This document shows positions 19,688 to 30,315 of a stretch of 64,000 nucleotides of DNA, piece by piece (position 1 is the first letter of the stretch; each line of letters starts with the position of its first letter). The stretch covers positions 268,501-332,500 of the forward strand of contig JAMSLZ010000013.1 of the NCBI GenBank assembly GCA_026027325.1, in the 5' to 3' direction. The position numbers and the translations under genes were made by a program. The stretch comes from Actinomucor elegans (lineage: Eukaryota > Mucoromycota > Mucoromycetes > Mucorales > Mucoraceae). The notes below the pieces were generated by a model that did no database searches, was not told where the DNA came from, and worked only from the letters and a program-made list of their open reading frames with translations.

Positions 19688-22600
19688 TGTCGTGTGCCGA
19701 GATATATGTTTTATAGTCGATTCCAATAAACGTGTACAATAGATTATATATGAGATAAAAGATGCTCTTTATTATTCTAAGATGCAATTGATATTTATAC
19801 TAATTAAAAAGGTTACACATCAAGACCGTGTGTACCTGACACTACCTTCCTCCCAAAAAAAAAGGTATAAAGGCAAAAAAAAAAAAATTTGTTATTTTGC
19901 TCTAGCAACACGAGGAATATACCAAGATTTTTTAGGTTTAGCACCATCATACTGAACAGGATGAAGACGATCAGTGTGAACCCAAGAATTGTACAGTTTT
20001 CCTTCAATTTCTTGAATCTGATAAATGTTGTAATCTAAATTTCTCTTCAACACCACATATGGACCCATCCAATTGAACTCTAAACCTTTCTTTGATTCAT
20101 TTCTAAGCATTACATAATCGCCAATCGCAAAAGTTTGAGCCTTGTTGTTCTTAACAGCAGCATCCCAACGTTCTTTATCCTTCTTGGCTTGTAGGATCAT
20201 TTGTTCTTTGGCTTCAAATCTTTTCTCACGAAGATCACGAATCCGAGCCAGGACATCTTCAGTAACTAACTCTGGATCTTCTTCAGTCAACGGATCCATA
20301 TAGGGACGACGAGAATCACCAGGAAGAACCGGCTCTTGACCATAAACCAAATAGAAGGGGCTATACCCCGTAGTAGCATGTTTCCTTATACGACATGAAA
20401 ACAGTGATGAATCCACATATTCATCCCAAGAATGAACACGACCTTTCACATATTTTATCAACATATGTTTAAATGTCTGATTTAATCTTTCACACTTAGA
20501 ATTGGATCTTGGATGAAAAGCTGACGTAAACATATGTTTGGACCTGATCTTGCGCATATACTGTTTCAATATCTTGCTGAGCAGATTGGCTCCACGATCA
20601 CTCACAATTTCCACAGGGCAACCAAACTTCATTACAATTTCTTCATACAGAAATTTGACGATTTCATCAGCAGTAGCAGACTTGAGAGCGCGAGCAATAG
20701 GCCAATTGGTGGCATAATCCACAGCCATAATAATCCAACGATTGCCATTCACAGTAGTAGGCAATTCACCAATGAAGTCAATATGCCAACGGGCAAAAGG
20801 AACAGGCACCTCTAAAGGCTTCATAGGAGCATGATGTACTTTCTTGTCATTACGAGAATGCAGCTGACATTCAGGACAAGTTTTGAGCCAATAGTTGATA
20901 TCTTTACGCATAGACGGCCACCAAACACGTTGCTTCATTAGATGATATACCGTAAGTTGACCAGAATGACCAAAGCCCCGATGAAAATCTTCAATGAGAT
21001 CAGCACGACGGGAGAAAGTAATAAATTTTAACCTAGACGCTTCTTTACTATTAACAGGATTAGGATTTAGACGCCAGACTACATTATCTATCACTTCGAA
21101 ATTTGATTCCTCCTTCTCCAGTTGAAGGCGCCACTTGTCCGGCCAGTCTTCCTTCTTCTTCTTGAAAAATATAGGCCAATCTTGACACGGATCAGTTAAC
21201 AAAGAAGTATCAGATGGCTGCAGGACCTTATTCAAAATAGTAGTAGATATTTCATATAGAAATTCAGGCTCCATCGACAACACATCCGGCTCACAGTTGG
21301 GACCATCACGACGACTTAACAGATCAGGAATAACATTATCAACACCTTTCTTATAGATTAAGGTGGGCTGATACATTTCAAGATCTTGCATCCATCGAAC
21401 TAAACGAGGAGAAACCTTATTGGACGAGTTGTAGTATTGTAATGGACGATGATCTGTATATACTTCATACACCGATCCTTCAACAAAACAACGCCAAGTT
21501 TTACACGCAAATAGGATAGCCAGCAGTTCCCGTTCTTGAGTAGGATAATTCCTTTCAGCACTCGATAGTTTTTTTGAAATAAATGCTACAGGCTTCCAAT
21601 CATTATTATTATTAGGGTCTTGTTGCAACAACACAGCCCCAATAGCATAATCACTTGCATCACATTCAATACGAAAAGGTTTTTTCATGTCAGGCATAAG
21701 TAACACAGGAGAGGAAGAAATCAAAGCCTTGATAGTGTCAAAAGCCTTTTGACAAGCATCCGACCACATAACTTTTCGATTTTTTGGACCTACACCTTTG
21801 GTTAAATCCGTAATAACCGCCGCAGTATCTGCAAAATTAGGCATATATGTAGAGTAGTATTGACAAAGACCCATAAATTTACGAACATCTTGAACTGTTT
21901 GTGGTACAGGCCACGACAAAATAGCATCCACTTTTTGTTTAGAAGGTTTGGTGCCTTGACCAGCAACAATATCATGACCTAAAAAGGTAATTTCTTTACG
22001 GTTGAACTTGCATTTGGTTCTTGAGACCACCAGACCAGCTTCCTCCAACTTCTTGAACACCATATGCAAATGTTTCTTGTGTAGTTCAATATCATTACCC
22101 TTGGTATAAATGAGACAATCATCAATGTAGCAAATTACAAAATCATCGATGTAATCCTTGAGTACATCATTCATCAAAAACATCCACCTGGATCCAGAAT
22201 TCTTCAAACCCATCGCCATTACAGACCATGAAAATTGACCATATCTAGTATTTATAGCACTTTTGAGAGAATCAGATGGTGACAATCTTTGCTGCCAAAA
22301 ACTACTAGTCAGGTCGATGGAACTCATATAGGTAACACCATGTAATTGTTCTAAACATTCATCAATCCTAGGTAAAGGAACACGCTGTGCAATAGTTTTA
22401 GCATTTAAGGCACGATAGTCACATACCATTCTTAAAGAGCCGTTAGGTTTCTTGACAAACAATACTGGACTACCCCATTCAGATACACAAGGTTCAATAA
22501 AACCTTTACTCAATAATTCATCCAATTGCTTTCTTAATTCTTTCAATTCCAATGGAGACATACGATAAGGAGCTCTGGAAATAGGTTTGGTACCGGGTTC

Positions 22601-24937
22601 CAATTCAATCATATCACCATCAGTTCTACGTAAAGGAGGTAAAGTATCAAGAGAACCTTTGAAAACTCCAGGATACGCTTGAGCAAATTCATTACACCAT
22701 TCTTCATTCTCCTTTTCTTGATCAGACAACACTACAGAATTGACATTGTTCAAATCCAGCAGGCTATGTATCTCCTTCGCTGAGACCAGAAAACACTCCT
22801 CCACTTGTTGCTTCTTCAATAATTTTTCAAATTGCCGTGCAGTAATAACAAAATTACAGTCCTCAACATCATCCTTATGTTCCAAAGTATTCGTAATCAC
22901 ATTATTATGAACATTCACTACATTCTTTGTTATTAATTTTTCTTGGATAGGCTTGATTATCGTAACATCACCCTCCGAAAGTTGAATTGACCAAGAACTA
23001 CAGAACCAATCAGGAGTGGGTTGTACTTGACGCAACCAAGAATTACCCAAAATTAAATCAAATTTTGTATCAAATACATAAGCTTCCATATCATCCTGAT
23101 AATCACCTAGTTGTAATGTAAAAGTAGCAATTGACGATATTTTCGATTGTTGACCATTAGCAGTTTCCACCGCTTGCCCATTTACATTTCTCAGCTGTGA
23201 AACAGAAGACAGCAATTTTGGATTAATGTAATTAGCAGATGCACCTGAATCAATCAACACCGAACACTCAGAACCATTCACCAAAGCACGATACAAAGGA
23301 AGTTTGGTATCAATTTCACCCGCATTTAATACAAACTGAACGTCCTTTTGGATCATACCATCATCAATCAATAGAGGCTCCACATAAGACTTGGAAGTGG
23401 GCAAGACACAATACAAATAAGAGGAAGAATCAATCTTTTTATTTTCAGTATCATCAGCTCCATAATAAATATCTTCATGATCATCTGCTTCAATATAGTT
23501 CAATTGTGAGCGCTTCTCAGATGGACAATCTCTTTGGTAATGTCCAAATCCTTCACAATTGTAGCATCGGATTTCTATACGTGAAGAATTATTAAAACCC
23601 CCACCTCTAGCACCCCGATGCTGATGGCCACCACGACCTCCACGACTACCACGACCATGAAAACCACCACGAGGAGAACCACCACGAGGAGAGCCACCAC
23701 GACTATGAAAACCACCACGGCCACGAAAGCTGCCCCCAGAGCTGAACGACTTCATCATGTTGAACAATTCTCTACGTTCGGCAACTGATAAATCCATAGG
23801 ATCATCCACCTGGTATTCCGATACCGCAGATGAACTACGAAAAACAGGAACAGCATTCAAACGATTGCCCTCATAAGTATGTGCCGCCCGAATGGCGTCA
23901 GACAACACTGGCTCCTCCATAAAGATGCTATCTTTGATGTATATACGAGCATTAGGGTCTTTCAAACCCGCCAAAAACTTGTCAACCGCTTCTTCATCAG
24001 TCATCTTTGGAATGCTGAGTTTAATAGTCATAAACTCTTGCACATATTGTGCGATAGTAGATGATTGTCGAAGGTTGCGTATCTTGTCTCTTGCAACCGA
24101 GATCGAGTTCTCTGGCTTGAAGTATGCTCGTAACTCCGTTTTAAAATGTAGCCAATCTTCAGGAGCATTATTCAATAAACGTAAATTATGATACCAGACC
24201 TTAGCCGCACCCGATAATAAGGTCACACCTAATTTAGCTGTCTTTGTAGATGTAAACTCCTTGAGTGCTGAATAATCATCAATGGACTGGATCCATGATT
24301 CAATGATATGGGGATCCCTGGATCCATCATACTTTCTAGGTTTTTCAATAAACTCGAGTTCATCATCTTTGTTTGATTTAGAAAGGATAACTTCTTTCAA
24401 TATTTCAGCGATCTTCAAAATATCACTATTATCTGTCGTTGAGACCCCTTCTTGTGTAGACATGTTGTTAATAATATTTGTTCCAAAAAACTTCGTTGCA
24501 AATTTGTGAGCTACTGTTTTCCAATGTTCTTCTCTTTGTATAGTTGATTTTAATCTTTCTTCTTCAGTAAACTGACCAGTTGATGTCTTTCTTAATTTGC
24601 TGTTATAATAATCAATGTCGTCTTGATATTTGAGTAGCTTTACTGTCCTTTCTTCTATTTCAAATTGGTTCTTTAATTTCTTGAGTTCTTCTTCAGATAA
24701 GTATTCCATTCACTCAATAATATATATATATAAAAATATATTTTAACTATAATAAACGATCAATTGGTTCTGATGCTACCAAATGTCGTGTGCCGAGATA
24801 TATGTTTTATAGTCGATTCCAATAAACGTGTACAATAGATTATATATGAGATAAAAGATGCTCTTTATTATTCTAAGATGCAATTGATATTTATACTAAT
24901 TAAAAAGGTTACACATCAAGACCGTGTGTACCTGACA
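19688..24937 (-). mobile_element. Ty3/gypsy retrotransposon gypsy-2, intact
   Basis: Two 154-bp LTRs (19688-19841 and 24784-24937) look identical base for base. A 4-bp duplication GTAG flanks them. Inside are one uninterrupted gag-pol ORF, a primer-binding-site candidate TGGTAGCATCAGAACC just inside the 5' LTR (24767-24782 on minus) and a purine tract with GGGAGGAAGG beside the 3' LTR. It is inserted in an older copy of its own LTR, downstream of tRNA-Asp. All parts needed for mobility seem present. Confidence 0.95.
19892..24709 (-). CDS. gypsy-2 gag-pol polyprotein
   Basis: The 1605-residue single ORF has these parts in order: gag domain (about 110-260), an RGG-rich segment (about 330-375), zinc knuckle CYNCEGFGHYQRDC (about 380), and aspartic protease VLIDSGASANY (about 480). 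RT follows with MVCDYRALNAKT and CYIDDCLIYT (about 860), then RNase H (RIECDASDYAIG, VYTDHRPLQYY). Integrase has HRGFGH, CPEC, HIDFIGELP, IVSDRGANL and SKCERLNQTFK, with a 35-residue D-E spacing. A C-terminal domain ends the protein. Gag and pol share one frame, so no frameshift is needed. The RGG stretch may bind RNA. Confidence 0.95.
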   Translation of the reverse strand: MEYLSEEELKKLKNQFEIEERTVKLLKYQDDIDYYNSKLRKTSTGQFTEEERLKSTIQREEHWKTVAHKFATKFFGTNIINNMSTQEGVSTTDNSDILKIAEILKEVILSKSNKDDELEFIEKPRKYDGSRDPHIIESWIQSIDDYSALKEFTSTKTAKLGVTLLSGAAKVWYHNLRLLNNAPEDWLHFKTELRAYFKPENSISVARDKIRNLRQSSTIAQYVQEFMTIKLSIPKMTDEEAVDKFLAGLKDPNARIYIKDSIFMEEPVLSDAIRAAHTYEGNRLNAVPVFRSSSAVSEYQVDDPMDLSVAERRELFNMMKSFSSGGSFRGRGGFHSRGGSPRGGSPRGGFHGRGSRGGRGGHQHRGARGGGFNNSSRIEIRCYNCEGFGHYQRDCPSEKRSQLNYIEADDHEDIYYGADDTENKKIDSSSYLYCVLPTSKSYVEPLLIDDGMIQKDVQFVLNAGEIDTKLPLYRALVNGSECSVLIDSGASANYINPKLLSSVSQLRNVNGQAVETANGQQSKISSIATFTLQLGDYQDDMEAYVFDTKFDLILGNSWLRQVQPTPDWFCSSWSIQLSEGDVTIIKPIQEKLITKNVVNVHNNVITNTLEHKDDVEDCNFVITARQFEKLLKKQQVEECFLVSAKEIHSLLDLNNVNSVVLSDQEKENEEWCNEFAQAYPGVFKGSLDTLPPLRRTDGDMIELEPGTKPISRAPYRMSPLELKELRKQLDELLSKGFIEPCVSEWGSPVLFVKKPNGSLRMVCDYRALNAKTIAQRVPLPRIDECLEQLHGVTYMSSIDLTSSFWQQRLSPSDSLKSAINTRYGQFSWSVMAMGLKNSGSRWMFLMNDVLKDYIDDFVICYIDDCLIYTKGNDIELHKKHLHMVFKKLEEAGLVVSRTKCKFNRKEITFLGHDIVAGQGTKPSKQKVDAILSWPVPQTVQDVRKFMGLCQYYSTYMPNFADTAAVITDLTKGVGPKNRKVMWSDACQKAFDTIKALISSSPVLLMPDMKKPFRIECDASDYAIGAVLLQQDPNNNNDWKPVAFISKKLSSAERNYPTQERELLAILFACKTWRCFVEGSVYEVYTDHRPLQYYNSSNKVSPRLVRWMQDLEMYQPTLIYKKGVDNVIPDLLSRRDGPNCEPDVLSMEPEFLYEISTTILNKVLQPSDTSLLTDPCQDWPIFFKKKKEDWPDKWRLQLEKEESNFEVIDNVVWRLNPNPVNSKEASRLKFITFSRRADLIEDFHRGFGHSGQLTVYHLMKQRVWWPSMRKDINYWLKTCPECQLHSRNDKKVHHAPMKPLEVPVPFARWHIDFIGELPTTVNGNRWIIMAVDYATNWPIARALKSATADEIVKFLYEEIVMKFGCPVEIVSDRGANLLSKILKQYMRKIRSKHMFTSAFHPRSNSKCERLNQTFKHMLIKYVKGRVHSWDEYVDSSLFSCRIRKHATTGYSPFYLVYGQEPVLPGDSRRPYMDPLTEEDPELVTEDVLARIRDLREKRFEAKEQMILQAKKDKERWDAAVKNNKAQTFAIGDYVMLRNESKKGLEFNWMGPYVVLKRNLDYNIYQIQEIEGKLYNSWVHTDRLHPVQYDGAKPKKSWYIPRVARAK

Positions 24938-25599
24938 GTAGATTGAAATAAGTTTATACAAAAGATTATATACAGTTTTTTTTTTTGTTTTTTTTTTGTA
25001 TTAAATGTAATTTATTGATCTTAAAGTGGTATTACAAAGCTAAATTACAAATTACTAATCTAATGTTGTGCTAGTAGACTCATCAGGAGTTCTACTATCT
25101 AAGAACGTGGTGATATAACAAGGCTGTTATCTGTCTTGAAGGAATTGAGGACCCAAGCTGAGGACCAAGTATCATCATGAATAAGACATCGCCAATGTGC
25201 AGCCCATAGGGTACAGAAGATCGAACCCAAAATGGAAAGCACATCCACATCAAGCGGCTTGCAATCTAGACTACATAGAGTAATGATACAGAATTAAATT
25301 ATAATAATATTATAACCTAATTTATATACTTTTAATTTTTAATATAACTATAGAAATAACCTATTGTTTTAAATACCTTAATATATTATATACTGTATAA
25401 AACATTTTATATATCGTTTTATTTTTAATTAATATTATTTTTGTAAATAATTATAAATTTATAAATAGCATTAATTATATTTTAATAATTTTATATGTAT
25501 GAGTGAAATTTTTATTTTCAAAACAAATTTCATAATTTTTTTTCTTTAAAAAATCAATTAAAAAAGCACGTAGTAAGTTATTTTTGTAACTTACAACTA
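24938..25599. other. Flank of gypsy-2 and AT-rich spacer
   Basis: The first 40 bp continue the old gypsy-2 LTR split by the element. The remainder is AT-rich, with poly-T at about 24977-24999 and no supported gene. Confidence 0.5.
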
Positions 25600-25604
25600 C
25601 AATA

Positions 25605-25820
25605 TGAGATGTTTCCTGAGATGTTCGTAATTAGTTAGGTACGTGTTTAATTAACGAGACAGAAAACAAGAGAGAGATTTATTCTACCACTGCCAGCCTT
25701 CTGTTATTAATAGGCTGGGTGGTGGTTACATATAGTAAATATAACTAGTCACGATTACACAAGTTAACTATTCAGGCCACTTCTATTACTATTCTATGTA
25801 AAGTAGTTATGTCCACTACA
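25605..25820 (+). repeat. Solo LTR (family 3), copy 1
   Basis: The 216-bp repeat starts TGAGATGTTTCC and ends CACTACA. It is flanked by a perfect 5-bp duplication CAATA (25600-25604 and 25821-25825). A second copy with a different duplication is at 30099-30315. This is the signature of a solo LTR. Confidence 0.85.
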
Positions 25821-25825
25821 CAATA

Positions 25826-26875
25826 TACTAATAAACGTGACTCATAGAGTGACCAGTGCAGCCCAGATGTACGCGTCACAGGGAAAGTCTTCATCCAAGG
25901 AGAGGAAAACAAAAGCTTGACGCCAGTAGTCGGATTTTTGCGGGCAACCGACAGCAAAATGGTACAAGTCTTCATTGGCACGCCGCAGAGAACATAGAAA
26001 GGAGAAGGAAATTGCTGAGGAGACCAGCGATTCACCCGAGAGCGGTCACCAATCTTGTCATGGAGCAGCCTCCACCAGGGAGTGAAAGCCTTGGCTACCA
26101 TTGGAAGAGACTGTTGTGTTTGCACAGTGAAATAATAAAGAAGACTAAAAAGAGTACTTTTTGAGACTGTGCTTTATTAACAAAGATGAATATAAAGATG
26201 AAGATCCTATAACTATGTCTAAACTAAACCTATTTATACTAATCGTCTATCTAAGTGTGGTGAAGAGGATTTAAGAAGATGTTATGTTATAGGTCTATGT
26301 TCTAGATATATATCCATCTGAGACATGAATCTTAAACATATCAACTCATAAGTGCTTCCGTAAAGATGAGATTGATAATGAATAAGTTATTATTCATACA
26401 ATAGTCTCTATTCTATAACAGAGACCAAAACAAACGCCAAAAGAAAGGGCGCAAAAGCAAGTGAGAAGCCACAGCCAAAGGAGGACCAGGGCGAGCGGAA
26501 ACAACAGAGTGATCAGCGTGCCAGAAGCGACGCAAGACACCAAGAGAGAGTTTGGCAACAGATACCACCGAAGAGGGACCAGAAGGAACAGTCCAATGAC
26601 GGGTCGATGGCATCCAGGAAGAAGCACCAGTGCGAGAAACAGGACCAAAAAGAGGACTTAAACCATAATAGACCGACTTGACATGGCTGGAACTTGGCAG
26701 AGCCTTATTGGAGAACAGGGTACCAGAGTGAATATTCTTGTCCAGTGGAATATGTCAGACATGAGATACTTGGGAGCAACAGACGAAGGTGTTGTAAACA
26801 TGACTTGTTCAGTGTCCGTCACCAATCAGGTCAATGTTCGACAATGCTTATACTCAGCTTGTGCTTTGACAGCTT
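25826..26875 (-). pseudogene. LINE ORF2 C-terminal fragment
   Basis: Minus-strand reading gives AFTPWWRLLHDKIGDRSRV and FPSPFYVLCGVP, then after a frameshift EDLYHFAVGCPQKSDYWRQ. This is the zinc-binding domain (C-x2-C...H-x4-C) found after reverse transcriptase in many LINEs. Further upstream is FFWRLFWSL and other degenerate coding. A 309-bp solo LTR splits the fragment at 26112-26420. No RT core is present; it is a 5'-truncated, frameshifted relic. Confidence 0.75.
26112..26420 (-). repeat. Solo LTR (family 4) inside the LINE
   Basis: The 309-bp repeat has TG...CA ends and a perfect 5-bp duplication GAGAC on both sides (26107-26111 and 26421-26425). Removing it with one GAGAC restores the LINE reading frame across the junction. 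On minus it carries TATAAATAGG and AATAAAGC as promoter and polyadenylation signals. A partial copy is at 4033-4156. Confidence 0.88.
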
Positions 26876-27153
26876 TGTAACGTCGGTTAAGAGATATATA
26901 TGGAAATCAATGCTTAGTGCAACTAACCTTCATAAACTATTTATCACCGAATATAAAGTCGTACTAGAATTGATTACTATAAATCCTTGTTAACTCCATG
27001 AGTGCAGTCTTTGACTAACTCAATCGTCTATAATATCAAGTTAAATCCGAACTTCAATTTTGTATAAATAGCTCATCATTTTAATGCTTTAATAAATCAA
27101 TTCGTTTTATCAGTCTAGTTATTCTTACAGTCTTTATTATATTCGATATAACA
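26876..27153 (+). repeat. Possible solo LTR
   Basis: The segment TGTAACGTCGG...GATATAACA has a TATA-like TATAAATAGC and AATAAATC in LTR order. The flanks do not match as a duplication: LINE sequence lies left and Tc1 sequence right. This is a tentative call. Confidence 0.35.
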
Positions 27154-27881
27154 GAAGACCTGATGATAAGCTCCAGTTCCATCATTTGGATCTTACTGTT
27201 AAGCATGGTGGTGGAAGCTTAATGATGTGGGGATGCATCACTTACGATGGTCCTGGATATGCCTGCCAGATATTTGATGGCACTATGAAGAAGGAGGACT
27301 ACATCCATATCCTAGAGACAACTTTAAAGGACGCCATGGAGTGGTGTGGATATGACCCAAAGAAGTCTACTTCCAACAAAACAAGGACCCAAAGCATACT
27401 GCCAAGGCTACAAAGCATCAATGGTTCAAGGACAGTGGTTTTAACCTTGATTGGACATATGAGAATCAATTCATCCATTTTAAAAATTATTAAAAAAAAA
27501 TATAAAAAAAATTGGAAAAATAATTAATTTTGTAAATTTATTTTAACTTTCTAATGTTTTTTTAAATTTTAAATATTGAAACTAATGCTTTTATAATTTT
27601 ATTTTCTACATATTTAGTAATTTTAATAGTTTTTAAATTGTTTCTCTATAGTTGGCCACCCCAAAGCCCTAATTTAAACCCTCAATCGAGCATGTTTTGC
27701 ATCACCTAAAGCTCAAACTTAGCGCTTGTCCGGATAGGGCCAAAGGAGTCCATGATTTGTGGGAATGAGTTGAAAAAGAATGGGATACTTTTACAAAAGA
27801 GGATTGCCGAAAGTATATTGATAGTATGCCAAAAAGAATCGAAGCAGTTATTAAAGCAAAAGGTGGATATACTAAGTACTA
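27154..27881 (+). pseudogene. Tc1-like transposase relic (Tc1-3)
   Basis: Recognisable pieces are TVKHGGGSLMMWGC, YDGPGYACQIFDG and, after an AT-rich insertion of about 170 bp (27480-27650), WPPQSPNLNP and KAKGGYTKY. Several shifts and stops are present and the N-terminal half is missing. It is closest to Tc1-1 in this window. Confidence 0.8.
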
Positions 27882-28112
27882 GCTATGAGATTAGCATCGA
27901 CCCTGAAAAATGGTTCGGGTGCATACTATTTTTTTAATCTCAATTTAAATAAATCTCCGCTAATATAGGGCTATCATATTCCGACATATAATTGATATTG
28001 GCTTCAGCTTTCTAACAAAGTTAGTTTTACATTGATAAGATTAGTAGTTCTTGTTTTATTCCAGATTATATAAAATTTTGGAAAACACCCGAACCATTTT
28101 TCCACCCACTGT
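27882..28112 (+). repeat. Right terminal region of Tc1-3
   Basis: The inner motif CTGAAAAATGGTTCGGGTG (about 27902) and its inverted outer copy ending CATTTTTCCACCCACTG (28112, beside TA) lie about 210 bp apart. This is the same two-motif layout as Tc1-1 and Tc1-2. Confidence 0.7.
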
Positions 28113-28141
28113 AGATAGTCTTATATTTACTACACCATATA

Positions 28142-28323
28142 ATGCCTTATCAAATCTCTCATAACAAGCGCGACAGCATCAAATCACTGGTACTAAAACA
28201 AGAGCCAACCAGTATTATTGCGCAACGTGTAGGGGTTTCAAAATGGACAGTAAACCGAATGAAAAACGAAATAGACCCAGAATACGTTCGACCTACCGGT
28301 GGTGGCCGTAGAATAGTGCCTCT
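28142..28323 (+). pseudogene. Tc1-like transposase N-terminal fragment
   Basis: The frame starts MPYQISHNKRDSIKSLVL and contains a helix-turn-helix (IIAQRVGVSKWTVNRM) plus RPTGGGRR, typical of the Tc1 paired-like DNA-binding domain. It is cut at 28323 by the inverted-repeat segment. The catalytic half is absent. Confidence 0.7.
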
Positions 28324-28889
28324 GTCGTATACACGCTTATATTCACAGGCTATACATACGACATGTCTCAATTAAAGCTATCTAACTGCGTAATTGATTG
28401 ACCCGTCAAACAGGTTTCACCAATCAAGCAATCACGCATAATCAATTAAGCTTCTAGATCGATTCATCATCACTTGTCATTAACATTACTCATCAGTAAT
28501 AATACAAGAACCAATACAAGAACAGTACGTTTACTTGTATAAACTAATTCTACCGTAACTTGCAAGTAATCGGCTAAACATGAATTATTGTTTCATTCAT
28601 TCATTCTCAGCAGTACCTGTCAATCGGTTAAACATAAGACCTTTAACTAATATAAATACACCTTCATTTTATGATCGAAATAAAGAGCAATCAATAACTA
28701 TCTTATTACCAATCAGTAATCTGATTACATATACAAGTCTTATTAATATTATTACGTGAATCTTTGGTCTTTAGCTACTTCGGATTCAACAGGTGAAACC
28801 TATTTGACGGGTCAATCAGTTACGCAGTTAGATAGCTTTAATTGAGACATGTCGTATGTATAGCCTGTGAATATAAGCGTGTATACGAC
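28324..28889. repeat. Segment bounded by ~100-bp inverted repeats
   Basis: Arms 28324-28425 and about 28796-28889 are inverted copies (GTCGTATACACGC at the outer edge). The 370-bp centre has TATAAATACACC and AATAAAGAGC, like an LTR. One side abuts a Tc1 fragment, the other a DIRS fragment. No target duplication was found. Confidence 0.6.
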
Positions 28890-29430
28890 ACATGCGTTTA
28901 TCAGGTATTGACACTACTAAATACAAGGCTCGTTCAATTCGGGCAGCTTCTGGGACTAAAGCCGTAGCAAATGGTCACTCCATCTAAGCGGTTAAAGAAC
29001 ATGCTAACTGGAGCCTCAACACAAATACTTTTGAAAAATTTTATTACAAACCAATTGCACAAACATCAAACAGCACTGCCATAGCCAATTCAATTTTTTT
29101 ACCGGAAAATACTATCACACATTAGGAGACGAAGTGGAGCCAACTGAGATTGATTTAGGAACGACAAACAATCAAAATGTTGGCGAAACGAAGCCGAATA
29201 ATGTGATAGATGCCCACCCTTGGCACCGTCGCATATTTGGCTCATGATCTTGTTTTATATTTATCACATTTGATACTTCCTCCCAGAAAAATTGAATATT
29301 ATTATGCTTAGCTAGAAAGATATAAGGAGGAAAGAAAAAAAAATTATTATTATTTATTAAAGGAAAATAAAGCGTGGCTCAGAGAGCATCTATCACATTA
29401 TTCGACTTCGTTTCGCCAACATTTGATTTT
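28890..29430 (+). mobile_element. DIRS element 1, 3'-end fragment
   Basis: It contains the C-terminal end of the tyrosine recombinase, the internal complementary region (about 29128-29215) and the right inverted terminal repeat (about 29260-29428, with AATAAAGCGTGGCTCAGAG). The terminal repeat's outer end is complementary to the internal region, as expected for DIRS. Everything upstream is missing. Confidence 0.8.
28896..29247 (+). pseudogene. DIRS tyrosine recombinase, C-terminal relic
   Basis: The readable motifs are ARSIRAASGTKAV (degenerate H-x-x-R box), VKEHANWSLNTNTFEKFYYKP (second H and the catalytic Y) and HPWHRRIFG at the end. A TAA interrupts after NGHSI and there is at least one shift. 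Confidence 0.8.
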
Positions 29431-30098
29431 TTTAATTTTAATGATGCAACTAATGTAACCGCTGCAGACGATTTTCTGCAAACTTTTAAAATTTTAACAT
29501 TAAATGTGCGAAAAAATGATTTTTAATGTAACCGCTGCAGATGCTCTTACAAACAACTTAAGCTAGAAAACATATAAATGCAGAGTCAAACTTATAACTA
29601 GAGCATTATCTTATTATCAATAAACTAGAAACCTTCTTGATTTATCAAAGATATGCTCTATGACGGTTTTGGGAGGTAACTAACATACAATCTTTAAAAT
29701 GAGCATGTATATAGACGATACTATGCGGTATCAAGGGATAAAATACTACACATATTTAAGATCTCAGCTCATCTAATCTGGCATTCAATAATAATACAAT
29801 ATTTAATAGATCTCCAGCTGCGCAATATAAAGGCATTGGTCTTTTCTTTTGCGTCAATAAATAAACAGCACTTTCAGGGTGGTCGAATTGTTATAATCCC
29901 TTTTTGTAGTAGAAATCATTTTATATTCCATATAACTCTCACTCTAGTTATATATTTCATAGCTTACAAACATTACTGTAGGTGCGATCCATAATATAAA
30001 TGTGGTATGGTTTAGCCCTTGGTATTGGTCAGCTCTTTTGCTCATTTGCCCATCCAAAAAGTAAAAATTCATTACATTTGATTTAGATGTTTTGCTAT
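29431..30098. other. Spacer with small duplication
   Basis: A direct duplication of TAATGTAACCGCTGCAGA lies at about 29452 and 29524. No gene is seen. Confidence 0.5.
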
Positions 30099-30315
30099 TG
30101 AGATGTTTCCTGAGATGTTCGTAACTAGTTGGGTACGTGTTTAATTAACGAGACAGAAAACAAGAGAGAGATTTATTCTACCACTGCCAGCCTTCTGTTA
30201 TTAATAGGCTGGGTAGTGGTTACATAGAGTAAATATAACTAGTCACGATTACACAAGTTAACTATTCAGGTACACTTCTATTACTATTCTATGTAAAGTA
30301 GTTATGTCCATTACA
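30099..30315 (+). repeat. Solo LTR (family 3), copy 2
   Basis: This 217-bp copy of 25605-25820 is flanked by a perfect duplication GCTAT (30094-30098 and 30316-30320). Confidence 0.85.

Noticed and set aside
25772..26125. 117-codon minus-strand ORF as an intact gene
   Set aside because: Its start matches a LINE zinc-binding domain but the rest is out of frame with the conserved reading, so it is a relic.
29452..29541. Repeat pair considered as CRISPR-like
   Set aside because: Only two copies of an 18-bp sequence, in a eukaryotic genome; no array.
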